This document shows, piece by piece, positions 1 to 8,254 of a stretch of 64,000 bases of DNA. The stretch's first letter is position 1. Each line of letters begins with the position of its first letter. The stretch is taken from positions 52,986 to 116,985 of the forward strand of contig JAGHZQ010000107.1 of assembly GCA_017746715.1 (NCBI GenBank). The letters run 5' to 3'. Position numbers and translations under genes: made by a program. Source of the DNA: Cyanobacteria bacterium SBLK. GTDB taxonomy: Bacteria; Cyanobacteriota; Cyanobacteriia; Cyanobacteriales; Spirulinaceae. The notes beneath the pieces were generated by a model. The model did not search any database. It was not told the DNA's origin and saw only the letters and a program-made list of their open reading frames with translations.

Positions 1-1
1 C

Positions 2-1381
2 GATCGCACCTTTGCAGAGATCGAAGTTGTTCCCGTTACCGATAAAAGTTATAACAAATGGTATCACGCCTATCACTACAATCCCAAAAATATTACAGCG
101 AATCCTCTGATTAATCCCCTCACGGGAAAGATAGAACAAGAAGATATTAGCGAAACCACCGAACTTTATCTCGCTAAAGCCGTCGATCAAATCGAGCGCA
201 TTAAAACTCTCATTTCCGGTGCTCTGCGAAACCGTGCCAGCGATATTCACCTCGAACCCATGCAAGAGGGGTTAAGAGTGCGCTATCGCATCGATGGGGT
301 ACTGCGGGATATTACCACCCTTCCCGTGGAAATCAGCCGTCGGGTTGTCGTAGCTTTAAAAGTGATGTCGGAGATCGACATCGCCGAAAGTCGCAAACCT
401 CAAGATGGACGCATTGGCGAACAATATGCCTCGGGAGAACAGGTTAAATTGGGGATGGATATGCGAGTGAGCACCCTTCCCTGCGTTTTTGGAGAAAAAG
501 CCGTTATTCGTTTATTGCCTCGCAAAAATCCCTTCAAAATTCTTGACGATTTAGGATTCTCCCAAAAAACCCTCGAGACTTATAAGACTTGGCTGACCCA
601 ACCCCAAGGCATTATCGTTTTTACAGGTCCGACGGGTTCGGGAAAAACAAGCACCCTTTATACTAGTCTGCAATCGATTGCGACCGAACACGTTAACGTC
701 GTCACGGTGGAAAATCCCGTCGAATATATTTTACCCCGCATCACCCAAACCCAAGTGAATGAAGCAGCAGGGATGACCTTTGCGGCAGGAATGCGAGCGA
801 TTTTGCGGCAAGACCCGGATATTATCATGGTGGGGGAAATTCGCGATGAGGAGACGGCCGAAACTGCTGTGAGAGCCGCTTTGACGGGGCATTTAGTGCT
901 AACGACGCTTCACACTAACGATGCTCCCGGTGCGATTCCTCGCCTCAAGGATATTGGTCCCGATCCGGGTTTGATTAGCGATGCGTTATTGGGGATTGTC
1001 GCACAGCGTTTGGTGCGGCGAGTTTGTCCCCATTGTGCCGAACCTTATACCCCGACAGAGGAGGATTTTGAGAAGTTAAATGTAGACCCCAAACGCATCG
1101 ATCTTTCGCAATGGCGTAGGGGGAAAGGTTGTAATATGTGTTTTGGCTCGGGATATTTGGGACGCGAAGCGATCGTGGAACTTTTGGATGTGGACGATAC
1201 CATTCGCGAGATTATTTATGATGGGACGATGACCCATTTACACCGCTATTTAAAGAAAATCAAGTTTGCTTCTTTTCGCATTGCTGCTATTGAAAAGGTG
1301 ACTTTAGGCGTGACGACGGTTGAGGAGGTTTTGCGGGTTTTACCTTACAGTTCGTTGCGTCGGAAGGCGTTGGGAGAATAG
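2..1381 (+). CDS. pilB: Type IV pilus assembly / type II secretion ATPase, PilB/GspE family (5'-truncated by window edge)
   Basis: The reading frame is open from base 2, so this is the C-terminal 459 residues of a larger protein; the ATG at 260 is internal. Visible motifs, in order: a SDIHLEP segment at about 230-260, Walker A GPTGSGKTS near base 626, Walker B region DPDIIMVGEIRDEE near 815, a His box TTLHTND near 905, and a CPHC...CNMC tetracysteine zinc site near 1030-1140. The end (GVTTVEEVLRVLP) is typical of cyanobacterial PilB. The family powers pilus extension at the cytoplasmic face of the inner membrane. A GspE-type assignment cannot be fully excluded without the N-terminus. Downstream partners are absent: the next gene is unrelated. 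Confidence 0.85.
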   Translation, partial: DRTFAEIEVVPVTDKSYNKWYHAYHYNPKNITANPLINPLTGKIEQEDISETTELYLAKAVDQIERIKTLISGALRNRASDIHLEPMQEGLRVRYRIDGVLRDITTLPVEISRRVVVALKVMSEIDIAESRKPQDGRIGEQYASGEQVKLGMDMRVSTLPCVFGEKAVIRLLPRKNPFKILDDLGFSQKTLETYKTWLTQPQGIIVFTGPTGSGKTSTLYTSLQSIATEHVNVVTVENPVEYILPRITQTQVNEAAGMTFAAGMRAILRQDPDIIMVGEIRDEETAETAVRAALTGHLVLTTLHTNDAPGAIPRLKDIGPDPGLISDALLGIVAQRLVRRVCPHCAEPYTPTEEDFEKLNVDPKRIDLSQWRRGKGCNMCFGSGYLGREAIVELLDVDDTIREIIYDGTMTHLHRYLKKIKFASFRIAAIEKVTLGVTTVEEVLRVLPYSSLRRKALGE

Positions 1382-1479
1382 TTATATCGATCGCCGAGAA
1401 AGTAATTGATATATTCGCAGACACTCTTGATATATTCACCGATCGCAATCTTGATGAATTTGAGGCATAGTCATTAAAA

Positions 1480-1505
1480 AAATGCGATCGTTGGCGATCG
1501 CATTT
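1480..1505. repeat. HIP1-based perfect inverted repeat downstream of pilB
   Basis: AAATGCGATCG at 1480-1490 and CGATCGCATTT at 1495-1505 form an 11-bp perfect stem with a 4-base loop. It lies 100 bases after the pilB stop and could end its transcript, but there is no T-run. It overlaps the first copy of the 35-bp direct repeat at 1494. Confidence 0.6.
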
Positions 1506-1528
1506 ACAAATCGAGGAAAGTCAGGCAA
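1494..1528 (+). repeat. 35-bp direct repeat, copy 1
   Basis: Begins with GCGATCGCATTT and ends GTCAGGCAA. It matches 2315-2349 with three mismatches in 35. The two copies flank the unknown gene at 1613-2206, with about 790 bases between them. Confidence 0.7.
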
Positions 1529-1612
1529 GCTATGAGTCGGAGAAAATTCTTCTTCAGCACATGGAGTAAAAATAGTTGTTATAATTTTATTATCAACAAA
1601 AATACTATCGCA

Positions 1613-2206
1613 ATGGCACAACAGAGCATCTCTTTACAAGTTACCGATACTTTCGTTTGCTTTGTTGCTTTTGCGATCTTGATTGCAATCTCGGCTTTCC
1701 TAACTTGGGGTCAATCTCCTGCTTTCACTACAACTGCCACCGTTGTAGACAAGCATTGGTATCGCTCCATAGCAATAACAGTAGCAGATTGTGATGATGG
1801 ATTCGGTCCTTTCTTTGGTTCTGAAACACCAAGTGGTTGTGGGGATGCGATAGGGAGAACAGAATATTTAGAGGGAGATCGTTTTACGCCACTCAGCTGG
1901 CCGGTTATTCACGAAGAAGAAGTTACCCCACCCTTAAGCTGGTTAGTCGCTATATCGCCCCAAAAAACTGCAATACAAATAAGAAGAGAAGCCTACTATA
2001 TTGACTTTTTCGATCCAGATCGTCGGAAGAAATATACTTACAAAACAAAACGCGTTCGGGATTATAAAGCACTTACAGTGGGAATTAAAGGAACGATAAT
2101 TGTCGATCGTTTTGGCGAAGTTAAGCAAATTCTTCCCGAATCTTTCGAGACGTTAAAAATGGATTCAGAACAAACAAAATTAGCAGATGGATCGATATAT
2201 GACTGA
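1613..2206 (+). CDS. Unknown protein with N-terminal membrane segment
   Basis: I do not recognise this 197-aa protein. The frame is open from an earlier ATG at 1532, but the polar, asparagine-rich stretch before residue MAQQS looks untranslated, so I place the start at 1613. Residues about 12-32 are strongly hydrophobic (VCFVAFAILIAISAF), suggesting a membrane anchor or signal sequence. The rest is a mixed domain with a Cys pair (ADCDDGFGPF and SGCGDA) and a basic stretch DRRKKYTYKTKRVRD. No neighbour suggests a role. It is bracketed by the 35-bp direct repeat, which hints that the block moved or was duplicated as a unit; this is inference. Confidence 0.5.
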   Translation: MAQQSISLQVTDTFVCFVAFAILIAISAFLTWGQSPAFTTTATVVDKHWYRSIAITVADCDDGFGPFFGSETPSGCGDAIGRTEYLEGDRFTPLSWPVIHEEEVTPPLSWLVAISPQKTAIQIRREAYYIDFFDPDRRKKYTYKTKRVRDYKALTVGIKGTIIVDRFGEVKQILPESFETLKMDSEQTKLADGSIYD

Positions 2207-2314
2207 AAAAGATTGAAATAAGATTATAATTTCCTCAAAATCGAACAATAATTCCGAAATTCAGAAAAATACGATCGCATGTTAAGAGTTGGGTCGAGAA
2301 GATGGGAAATTTGA

Positions 2315-2349
2315 GCGATCGCATTTGCAAATCGAGAAAAGTCGGGCAA
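2315..2349 (+). repeat. 35-bp direct repeat, copy 2
   Basis: Begins GCGATCGCATTT, ends GTCGGGCAA; 32 of 35 positions match the copy at 1494-1528. It lies just upstream of the small ORF at 2381. Confidence 0.7.
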
Positions 2350-2380
2350 AATAAGGGAGGAGTCCAAAAGATCCCTCGCA

Positions 2381-2551
2381 ATGAGCAATTCATCGCAAAA
2401 CGAGAAAGAAAATCGTTCGATCGCGATCGGCGATAATGAGATTAAAGGCTCGGCTTATATCGAGGAACTCAAAGGCTCGGGTTATACTGAGGGGAATACT
2501 TACTATATCGAGAAGATCGTTTTGCCCGCGATCGCTGCTAGCGGCTTTTAG
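2381..2551 (+). CDS. Possible small protein, 56 aa, glycine-rich repeat-like
   Basis: An ATG at 2381 opens 56 codons ending at TAG 2549-2551. The peptide has two similar halves (EIKGSAYIEELKGSGY and TEGNTYYIEKI). The G-D-N and K-G-S phrasing resembles the short glycine/asparagine leaders that precede effector domains in some cyanobacterial conflict proteins, but that is only a resemblance. GGAGG lies at 2356-2360, about 20 bases before the ATG, which is too far for a normal ribosome site, so translation is uncertain. It ends 24 bases before the convergent exonuclease stop and contains the last HIP1 site (2528) before the 3.7-kb HIP1-free stretch. Confidence 0.35.
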   Translation: MSNSSQNEKENRSIAIGDNEIKGSAYIEELKGSGYTEGNTYYIEKIVLPAIAASGF

Positions 2552-2574
2552 AGTGTAAAGTTGATTTACTCTCT

Positions 2575-3255
2575 TTAACTGCGAACTCTAATTGCTTTAA
2601 ACGGCAATAAAGAAATATCTTCTTCTGGCATATATTTTGCCCAAGCAAAAGGAATAATTGAATTCCAACGAAAGCCATGTTTTTTACTCAAAGTACCAGG
2701 CTTTTCTTCTAAACTTTTAACTAAAACTTTAGGTCGTGCTGCTTTAGATAATTGTATTTCTAAATCGGGAATCAAAGCCAGCAAATTTACTAAAACTTGA
2801 CAATCATTGAGTGCGCGGTGAGCATCAACAATAGGAATTCTGTGAGCGATTGCCAAATTATTTAAGCTCGTACTCGCAATATATTGAGACTTAGGATACA
2901 CAAGATCTTGTGTATCTATCCAATTGTTCATCGGTAGTTCCAATTCTTCAATACCTCGACAAAATGAGCGATCGAACTGAGCATTATGAGAACAAATATA
3001 AGCGGCAAATAAAGACATTTTTGCAATTATTTTTAATCCATCTTTATAATTAAAAGTTAATTCAAGGGATTGAGAGGATATACCGTTAATTGGTTCGGCT
3101 GGATTTTCAATGATTTGTTCATAACCGATTAAAGTACTTACCTGCATGAGGATGCAGCGATGCTTTACAGACCATAAAATTGCGGCGATCTCTAGCAAGT
3201 GATTGCGATCGGGATTGAGTCCCGTTGTTTCAGTATCGATAATTAGAATTTTCAT
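2575..3255 (-). CDS. DEDDh-type 3'-5' exonuclease (DnaQ-like), third gene of the RT operon
   Basis: 226 aa. Exo I is at residues 7-12 (DTETTG, two acidic metal ligands), Exo II near residue 90-96 (SHNAQFD) and Exo III near 145-151 (HRALNDC, the DEDDh His and Asp). These are all the catalytic residues of the DnaQ/RNase T superfamily, which removes 3' nucleotides from DNA or RNA. A basic C-terminal extension of about 60 residues follows the core. It starts 11 bases after the RT stop on the same strand, so the two are very likely co-transcribed and translationally coupled. A replication epsilon subunit is unlikely: the length, extension and RT context do not fit. The A/T-rich base use and absence of HIP1 sites match the two genes upstream. 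Confidence 0.85.
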   Translation of the reverse strand: MKILIIDTETTGLNPDRNHLLEIAAILWSVKHRCILMQVSTLIGYEQIIENPAEPINGISSQSLELTFNYKDGLKIIAKMSLFAAYICSHNAQFDRSFCRGIEELELPMNNWIDTQDLVYPKSQYIASTSLNNLAIAHRIPIVDAHRALNDCQVLVNLLALIPDLEIQLSKAARPKVLVKSLEEKPGTLSKKHGFRWNSIIPFAWAKYMPEEDISLLPFKAIRVRS

Positions 3256-3266
3256 CAGATTTAAAC

Positions 3267-5012
3267 CTAGAAATAGCTAGATACTTCTAACTGATCGATG
3301 ATATCAAAACTGAGTGTCTCATCTCTGTCAAAGGCGGTATTTAGAAGATCGCTGTGTTTTAATTCGCGATCGACTCCACGAAGGCAAGCAATTTCTTTAA
3401 TATACAAGTTCTCCGATCTCATCAACTCTACTGAATTTATACCTAATGCAAATTGATTGAACGGATCGATGGTAGCATGAATATCTAAACTATCTAAAAA
3501 TTTAATTTTAATGCCATTAAGCCGTAAAATTGCTAGACCTTGAAGTTCAACTTTGCCAAATGAATGAAGAGAGCAAATGACTGGATTTTCTTGAATTCGT
3601 AGGATTTGAGCAGCTGCTTGTACTGCATTCGTTCCTAACTTAATCAATGAGGATACATCTTGAGAGTAAATCGCACGCATAACCTCTGATTGCAAAAATA
3701 GCTCTGGATAATTGGTAAGAGCAGTGCTTAATAAAGCGAGAGTTTCTGAAGATGCCAGATAGCTTAATCTTTTGGCATAAAAGCGGAGTTTTGATATTAA
3801 TTGCTTTCTCACATATCCTTCAATGTTACTATCTTTATCTAAGATTTTATGGATTTCTTGATGATAAACTTGTCTAGCGGTACGAGCATCTTGTAGTAAT
3901 CGAGCTACAGTCAGCGATTTTACAGAATTAGGAGCCCAAGGATATTTTCTTAGCCAATCATAGAATTTCTCAAGAGATAAAGATTCAAAGACTGTTTGGG
4001 AATAGTCAAGTAATGGAATTCTAATCTCTTCCTGAAAGAAAGCTCGTTTAAGATTACTTCTCTCTTCTGGCTTGACAATCAAAAATCGCTTAATATTTGC
4101 AATTAAGCCAATCCACAGTTTAGTTTTTTCTTTCTCAATAGGATTTGTTTCTTTAAGCCATTGGCTCGATCCGAGCTTAAAATCTTTATATGTATCGTGC
4201 AACAAAAATCCTATATCATCTAATCTTTTTTTTAATTCATTGCGTCCGGTTTCTATTTTATTTTCATCTCCAGCAAGAACAAAGTCATCCACATATCTCC
4301 AATATTTTCCGTCCATGTATTTAAACATGAAGTCGTCAACTTCAAAAAGAACTAAGTTGGCAATTAAATGGCTAAACATAGGTCCTGTTAGTAAACCTAA
4401 TCCTTCATTCTGAGTTTTAGATACTTTAGCATATTGTGCTAATAATATTTCTCCGAGATCGCGAGATTGAGTAGACAATTTAGATGAGTTACAAGCTAAT
4501 CGCCATGCTTTAAGTGCCAGTTCATGGGAAATGCTAGGATAAAATTTTTTAATATCAGTGTAACGCACAATTGCATGATTAGGATTTTTGCAAAATTCTG
4601 CAATATCATTATTCCGTTTTTGAAATTTAGGAAAATAATTTGTAAATATTCCTTCTTTACTCGACTTTTCTGGAAAATGGTAGCTATATACACAAGATGA
4701 TGCTTTAAAAGCAGGTTCTTTTGAGCAAGCATCAAGCAAGGCTGATTCAGCAAACATTTCATTCGCTCCCGGTAAGTAAATTTTTCGATATTCTATGTCA
4801 GTATTATTTTCAGCCATTTTCTTAAAATGATAAGAACAAAAATAAAGAGGCTCTTCTCTCGTCATCACAAGATGAGTTGCAATATCCTTTGCCCAGATAT
4901 CTTTCTTCGCACAATCGTTATCCAAATAATAACGCAGTCCAAGATAAGCAAGTATATCTCGCCGTCTATATTGATTAATTGCTCTAACTGCTAGTTTTTC
5001 TGGTTTCATCAT
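3267..5012 (-). CDS. Reverse transcriptase of the UG/Abi (defence-type) kind with long helical C-terminus
   Basis: 581 aa from the first of two adjacent ATGs; the second (5009) has better spacing from AAGGAG at 5016-5021. RT motifs are complete: motif A YTDIKKFYPSIS (Asp153), motif B LLTGPMFSHLIANL (210-220), catalytic YVDD at 240-243, then thumb-proximal segments to about 310. Residues 315-581 look mostly helical with no intron maturase, HNH or integrase domain. This architecture fits the non-mobile 'unknown group' RTs of bacterial defence (DRT, AbiA/AbiK class) rather than group II introns, retrons or DGRs; no template/variable repeat or msr/msd was seen. It overlaps the upstream methyltransferase-like gene by one base (TAATG) and is followed after 11 bases by an exonuclease. 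The RT call is firm; the defence role is inferred. Confidence 0.9.
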   Translation of the reverse strand: MMKPEKLAVRAINQYRRRDILAYLGLRYYLDNDCAKKDIWAKDIATHLVMTREEPLYFCSYHFKKMAENNTDIEYRKIYLPGANEMFAESALLDACSKEPAFKASSCVYSYHFPEKSSKEGIFTNYFPKFQKRNNDIAEFCKNPNHAIVRYTDIKKFYPSISHELALKAWRLACNSSKLSTQSRDLGEILLAQYAKVSKTQNEGLGLLTGPMFSHLIANLVLFEVDDFMFKYMDGKYWRYVDDFVLAGDENKIETGRNELKKRLDDIGFLLHDTYKDFKLGSSQWLKETNPIEKEKTKLWIGLIANIKRFLIVKPEERSNLKRAFFQEEIRIPLLDYSQTVFESLSLEKFYDWLRKYPWAPNSVKSLTVARLLQDARTARQVYHQEIHKILDKDSNIEGYVRKQLISKLRFYAKRLSYLASSETLALLSTALTNYPELFLQSEVMRAIYSQDVSSLIKLGTNAVQAAAQILRIQENPVICSLHSFGKVELQGLAILRLNGIKIKFLDSLDIHATIDPFNQFALGINSVELMRSENLYIKEIACLRGVDRELKHSDLLNTAFDRDETLSFDIIDQLEVSSYF

Positions 5013-5941
5013 TAACTCCTTCGAGGAAGATCGAAACGAATCACTGCTAAATTTACTCGAAATTCACCTTCTGTTAGGGGATGACTAACTTTAACATATG
5101 AGGTAAGATAACTATTGTGTTGACTGTCTACTTTTTTACCAAGAAACTTAGAAAACTTTTGGTTAAACCAATTGACTAACCTTGAAAAAAATCCACCTCC
5201 CTGAATTACATTATTCTCTCGGGGCTCTATCCAAATGGCAATGCTATTGTCATCTAAACTATACCGAAAAAGTTCGTCGAATTGTTTGCTGGCTTCTTTC
5301 CATTTTTTCTCACGCTCTAAAAAACCAGAGAAATTCGCAAGAACTAAAAGTTTTGCCGAACATTTCTGACTTTTGATTGTTAATTGCTTGATTAGAGAGG
5401 TCGTTGAAAATCGATCGCATACATCCCATTCTAAAATCTCGAATTCCACTGTAATTGCTTGCGCTTCTAATTCAGTTCTTAGGGATTCTAAGGCTTCTCC
5501 CGCATAGGCTCGTGCATATTGCGAAATTTCACCTCCAACAATAACTACATGAAGTGGCATTCGAGGTATTCGTTTCTGCTTCCTTAATTCACAAAATACA
5601 GAAAGAATGCCCATTGATGCTGCGCCCGAGCCACAGGGTAAATCGGCCAAAAATACTTTATTCCCTGAAAATACACGCGCAAATACATCGGGAATTTTAG
5701 GTAAATCCTGAAGGGGATCGAGCATCGTTAACATAACCCTTGCTGACGAGCCCGTAAATCGCCATGCTAAATGATTATCGGTATCTTCTTTGCTCATCCC
5801 TCCCTCAAATCCCTCGGGCGCAGATGTCATTGCTTTTTCTCTCAACTGATATTTGTCCAAAAGCATTGTCCAACTTGAAATAAGTTGTGGAGGCAAAAGC
5901 AAAAGAGAATCTTTTTTGCTCCATAATGAATGTGGAATCAT
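5012..5941 (-). CDS. Class I SAM-methyltransferase-fold protein, first gene of the RT operon
   Basis: 309 aa. A Rossmann methyltransferase layout is visible: motif I FLADLPCGSGAAS at 97-109 (glycine-rich SAM loop), an acidic end of strand 2 in VVIVGGEIS (Glu139), an aspartate pair WDVCD at 172-176, and a motif IV-like ANFSGF at 202-207. The ANFSGF segment is not a standard DPPY or NPPY, so base methylation is not implied; the substrate is unknown and it may only bind SAM or a nucleotide. The N-terminal 90 residues are a separate helical region. Its TAA stop overlaps the RT start (TAATG), the strongest sign that the two act together. No signal peptide or membrane segment. Confidence 0.7.
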   Translation of the reverse strand: MIPHSLWSKKDSLLLLPPQLISSWTMLLDKYQLREKAMTSAPEGFEGGMSKEDTDNHLAWRFTGSSARVMLTMLDPLQDLPKIPDVFARVFSGNKVFLADLPCGSGAASMGILSVFCELRKQKRIPRMPLHVVIVGGEISQYARAYAGEALESLRTELEAQAITVEFEILEWDVCDRFSTTSLIKQLTIKSQKCSAKLLVLANFSGFLEREKKWKEASKQFDELFRYSLDDNSIAIWIEPRENNVIQGGGFFSRLVNWFNQKFSKFLGKKVDSQHNSYLTSYVKVSHPLTEGEFRVNLAVIRFDLPRRS

Positions 5942-5963
5942 GTCTACAGGGATTAAGCGCGCG

Positions 5964-6017
5964 ATCTTTTAGAAAAGATATGTTGTATTGATACTCAACA
6001 ACTATATCTGATACTCA
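5964..6017 (-). promoter_or_regulatory. Candidate control region of the RT operon (hairpin and direct repeats)
   Basis: ATCTTTT at 5964-5970 and AAAAGAT at 5973-5979 form a 7-bp A/T stem with a 2-base loop, 23 bases upstream of the first operon gene. TGATACTCA occurs at 5989-5997 and again at 6009-6017, exactly 20 bases apart, the second copy inside the end of the upstream gene. This could be an operator or a transcript hairpin. No convincing -35/-10 pair was found. Confidence 0.35.
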
Positions 6018-6505
6018 TCCATCGATAAAGGATTCAACTCCCGCAAAATCGACAGTGCCTTATTTTGAGTAGGAGTCGATCCCTGCACCACCACCAAATA
6101 ATTTCCCTCCTGCAAGCGATTGCGATAGGGAAGCGCATCGCCACTCCCTTGAGATAGCCCCACGCCGCCGCCAACAAAAATACTCCCCATCGTTCCCCCC
6201 ATCGCTCCCAAAAGTCCACCGAGAATATTATTTCCCACCTGTCCCGTCCAAGTAAAGACATTGGTGTGAGCGATCGCATTAAAGGTAAACCCCGCCGCAA
6301 AACCAAAGGGAATCAACCACGCCGCCATAAAAAGCGCCTGCTTCTTAGCCTGCTGTCCCGGATCGATTAAGCCAAACTCGTCAGCACTCCTATAACCCTG
6401 TCCTACAATCGTCAAGAGATCCGTCGAGATCCCCCCTTTTTCCAACGCCACATATGCCTCTTCTGCGGAAATGCGATCGCGCACCACTGCAATTAAATAA
6501 CTCAT
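6002..6505 (-). CDS. Small membrane protein with glycine-rich segments, unknown function
   Basis: 167 aa from the ATG at 6505, chosen because GAGG lies 6 bases upstream; ten further upstream residues are open but lack this. The N-terminal region is a compact soluble domain (SYLIAVVRDRISAEEAYVAL), the middle has two hydrophobic segments (LFMAAWLIPFGFAAGF and NNILGGLLGAMGGTMGSIF) rich in glycine-zipper spacing, and the C-terminus is soluble again (NYLVVVQGSTPTQNKAL). Similar small proteins are widespread in cyanobacteria and are often annotated as hypothetical. Its stop is 60 bases from the RT operon on the same strand, but the base composition differs, so I do not count it as part of that operon. 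Confidence 0.6.
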   Translation of the reverse strand: MSYLIAVVRDRISAEEAYVALEKGGISTDLLTIVGQGYRSADEFGLIDPGQQAKKQALFMAAWLIPFGFAAGFTFNAIAHTNVFTWTGQVGNNILGGLLGAMGGTMGSIFVGGGVGLSQGSGDALPYRNRLQEGNYLVVVQGSTPTQNKALSILRELNPLSMDEYQI

Positions 6506-6629
6506 AAAACCCTCAGAAATCCAAAATCTTTGCAAGGAACTCCTAGATTATGGTGCATTTCCCGATACAATGCCTACTGCATTGCCATCAAACTCATACT
6601 CGTAGTTTCTTACACTTCTTTTTATCGTT

Positions 6630-8210
6630 ATGGCCAAAGTTCTTGTTTCCGACCCCATCGATCAAGCGGGCATCGAAATTCTCTCCCAAGTCGCTCAAGT
6701 GGATGTGAAAACCAAGCTCCCCCTAGAAGAATTAATAAGTATCATTCCCGAATACGATGCCCTCATGGTGCGATCGGGAACCAAAGCTACCCAAGAAGTC
6801 ATCGAAGCCGGCAAACAATTAAAAATTATCGGACGCGCCGGAGTAGGAGTCGATAACATCGATATCCCCGCCGCTACCCGTCGGGGGATCGTCGTGGTGA
6901 ACTCTCCCGAAGGCAATACGACCGCCGCCGCCGAACACGCCCTCGCCATGATGCTGTCCCTCTCCCGCCACATTCCCGCCGCCAACAAATCCCTCAAAGA
7001 CGGTCAATGGGATCGCAAGCGCTTTGTCGGGGCAGAAGTGTATAAAAAGACCCTAGGAGTTGTCGGTTTGGGAAAAATCGGCTCCCACGTCGCTACCGTT
7101 GCCAAAGCAATGGATATGAAACTCCTCGCTTACGATCCCTTTATTTCCTCGGAACGGGCCGAACAATTGGGTTGTCGTTTGGTGGATTTGGATTTTCTCT
7201 TCCGAGAGTCGGATTATATCACCCTCCACGTTCCCAAAACCCCGGAAACGGCGAATTTAATTAACGCCGAAGCCCTCGCGAAGATGAAACCCACGACCCG
7301 CATTATCAATTGCGCCCGAGGGGGAATTATTGATGAAACCGCCCTCGCCGAAGCCCTCAAAGAAGGGAAAATTGCCGGGGCAGCCTTAGATGTATTCGAT
7401 AGCGAACCTTTAGGAGAATCTCCCTTGCGGGAAGTGGGTGAGAAAATCGTTCTCACCCCTCATTTAGGCGCGTCTACCGCAGAAGCACAGGTTAATGTTG
7501 CCGTGGATGTCGCCGAACAAATTCGCGATGTTTTATTGGGACTTCCGGCGCGATCGGCAGTGAATATCCCCGGTTTGAATCCTAATGTTATGGAGAAGCT
7601 CAAACCCTATTTGCAATTGGCGGAAACTTTGGGCAATTTAGTCGGACAATTAGCAGGCGGACGCATTGACGAGTTTACCGTCCGCTTGCAGGGCGATCTC
7701 GCCACCGAACAAAGCCAACCCATTATCGTTGCTTCCTTGAAAGGCTTGCTTTCTCAAGCTTTGCGGGAACGGGTTAATTATGTTAATGCCAGTATCGAAG
7801 CCAAAGAACGAGGCATTCGCGTCATTGAAACAAAAGACGCTTCCACCTCCGATTATTCTGGATCCTTACATCTCAAAGCGCGAGGATCTTTGGGAGAACA
7901 TTCCGTTACGGGAGTTTTACTGGAAAAAGGAGATATTCGCGTCACCAATATTGATGGCTTTCCCATTAATTTACCGACCAGTTCCCATATGCTATTTACC
8001 TTGCACCGGGATATGCCGGGGATTATTGGTCGGCTGGGAACTTTGCTGGGGAATTTTAACGTTAATATTGCCAGCATGCAGGTGGGTCGCCAAATCGTGC
8101 GAGGGAATGCCATTATGGCTTTAAGTCTAGACGATCCTCTCCCGGATGACCTCTTAAAAGAAATTACCGATATTCCCGGTATTAACGATGCCTATACAGT
8201 CATGCTCTGA
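6630..8210 (+). CDS. serA: D-3-phosphoglycerate dehydrogenase
   Basis: 526 aa, the long form with a C-terminal ACT domain. It oxidises 3-phosphoglycerate to phosphohydroxypyruvate, the first step of serine synthesis. The NAD loop GVVGLGKIGSH is at 143-153. Catalytic residues are Arg230 (NCARGGIID), Glu259 (DSEP) and His278 (LTPHLGAST). Residues about 300-450 form the intervening domain, and 455-526 form the ACT domain (HRDMPGIIGRLGTLL) that binds serine for feedback control. The start MAKVLVSDP is standard. A 44-base gap to prmA carries a copy of a dispersed repeat core (TTTCGACAGGCTCAAGACAAG). Confidence 0.97.
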   Translation: MAKVLVSDPIDQAGIEILSQVAQVDVKTKLPLEELISIIPEYDALMVRSGTKATQEVIEAGKQLKIIGRAGVGVDNIDIPAATRRGIVVVNSPEGNTTAAAEHALAMMLSLSRHIPAANKSLKDGQWDRKRFVGAEVYKKTLGVVGLGKIGSHVATVAKAMDMKLLAYDPFISSERAEQLGCRLVDLDFLFRESDYITLHVPKTPETANLINAEALAKMKPTTRIINCARGGIIDETALAEALKEGKIAGAALDVFDSEPLGESPLREVGEKIVLTPHLGASTAEAQVNVAVDVAEQIRDVLLGLPARSAVNIPGLNPNVMEKLKPYLQLAETLGNLVGQLAGGRIDEFTVRLQGDLATEQSQPIIVASLKGLLSQALRERVNYVNASIEAKERGIRVIETKDASTSDYSGSLHLKARGSLGEHSVTGVLLEKGDIRVTNIDGFPINLPTSSHMLFTLHRDMPGIIGRLGTLLGNFNVNIASMQVGRQIVRGNAIMALSLDDPLPDDLLKEITDIPGINDAYTVML

Positions 8211-8254
8211 CTAATGCACCTTTCGACAGGCTCAAGACAAGCAATTATCAATGA

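Noticed and set aside
2575..5941. RT operon as group II intron, retron or diversity-generating element
   Set aside because: No maturase/HNH domain, no msr-msd fold and no template/variable repeats or target gene were seen.
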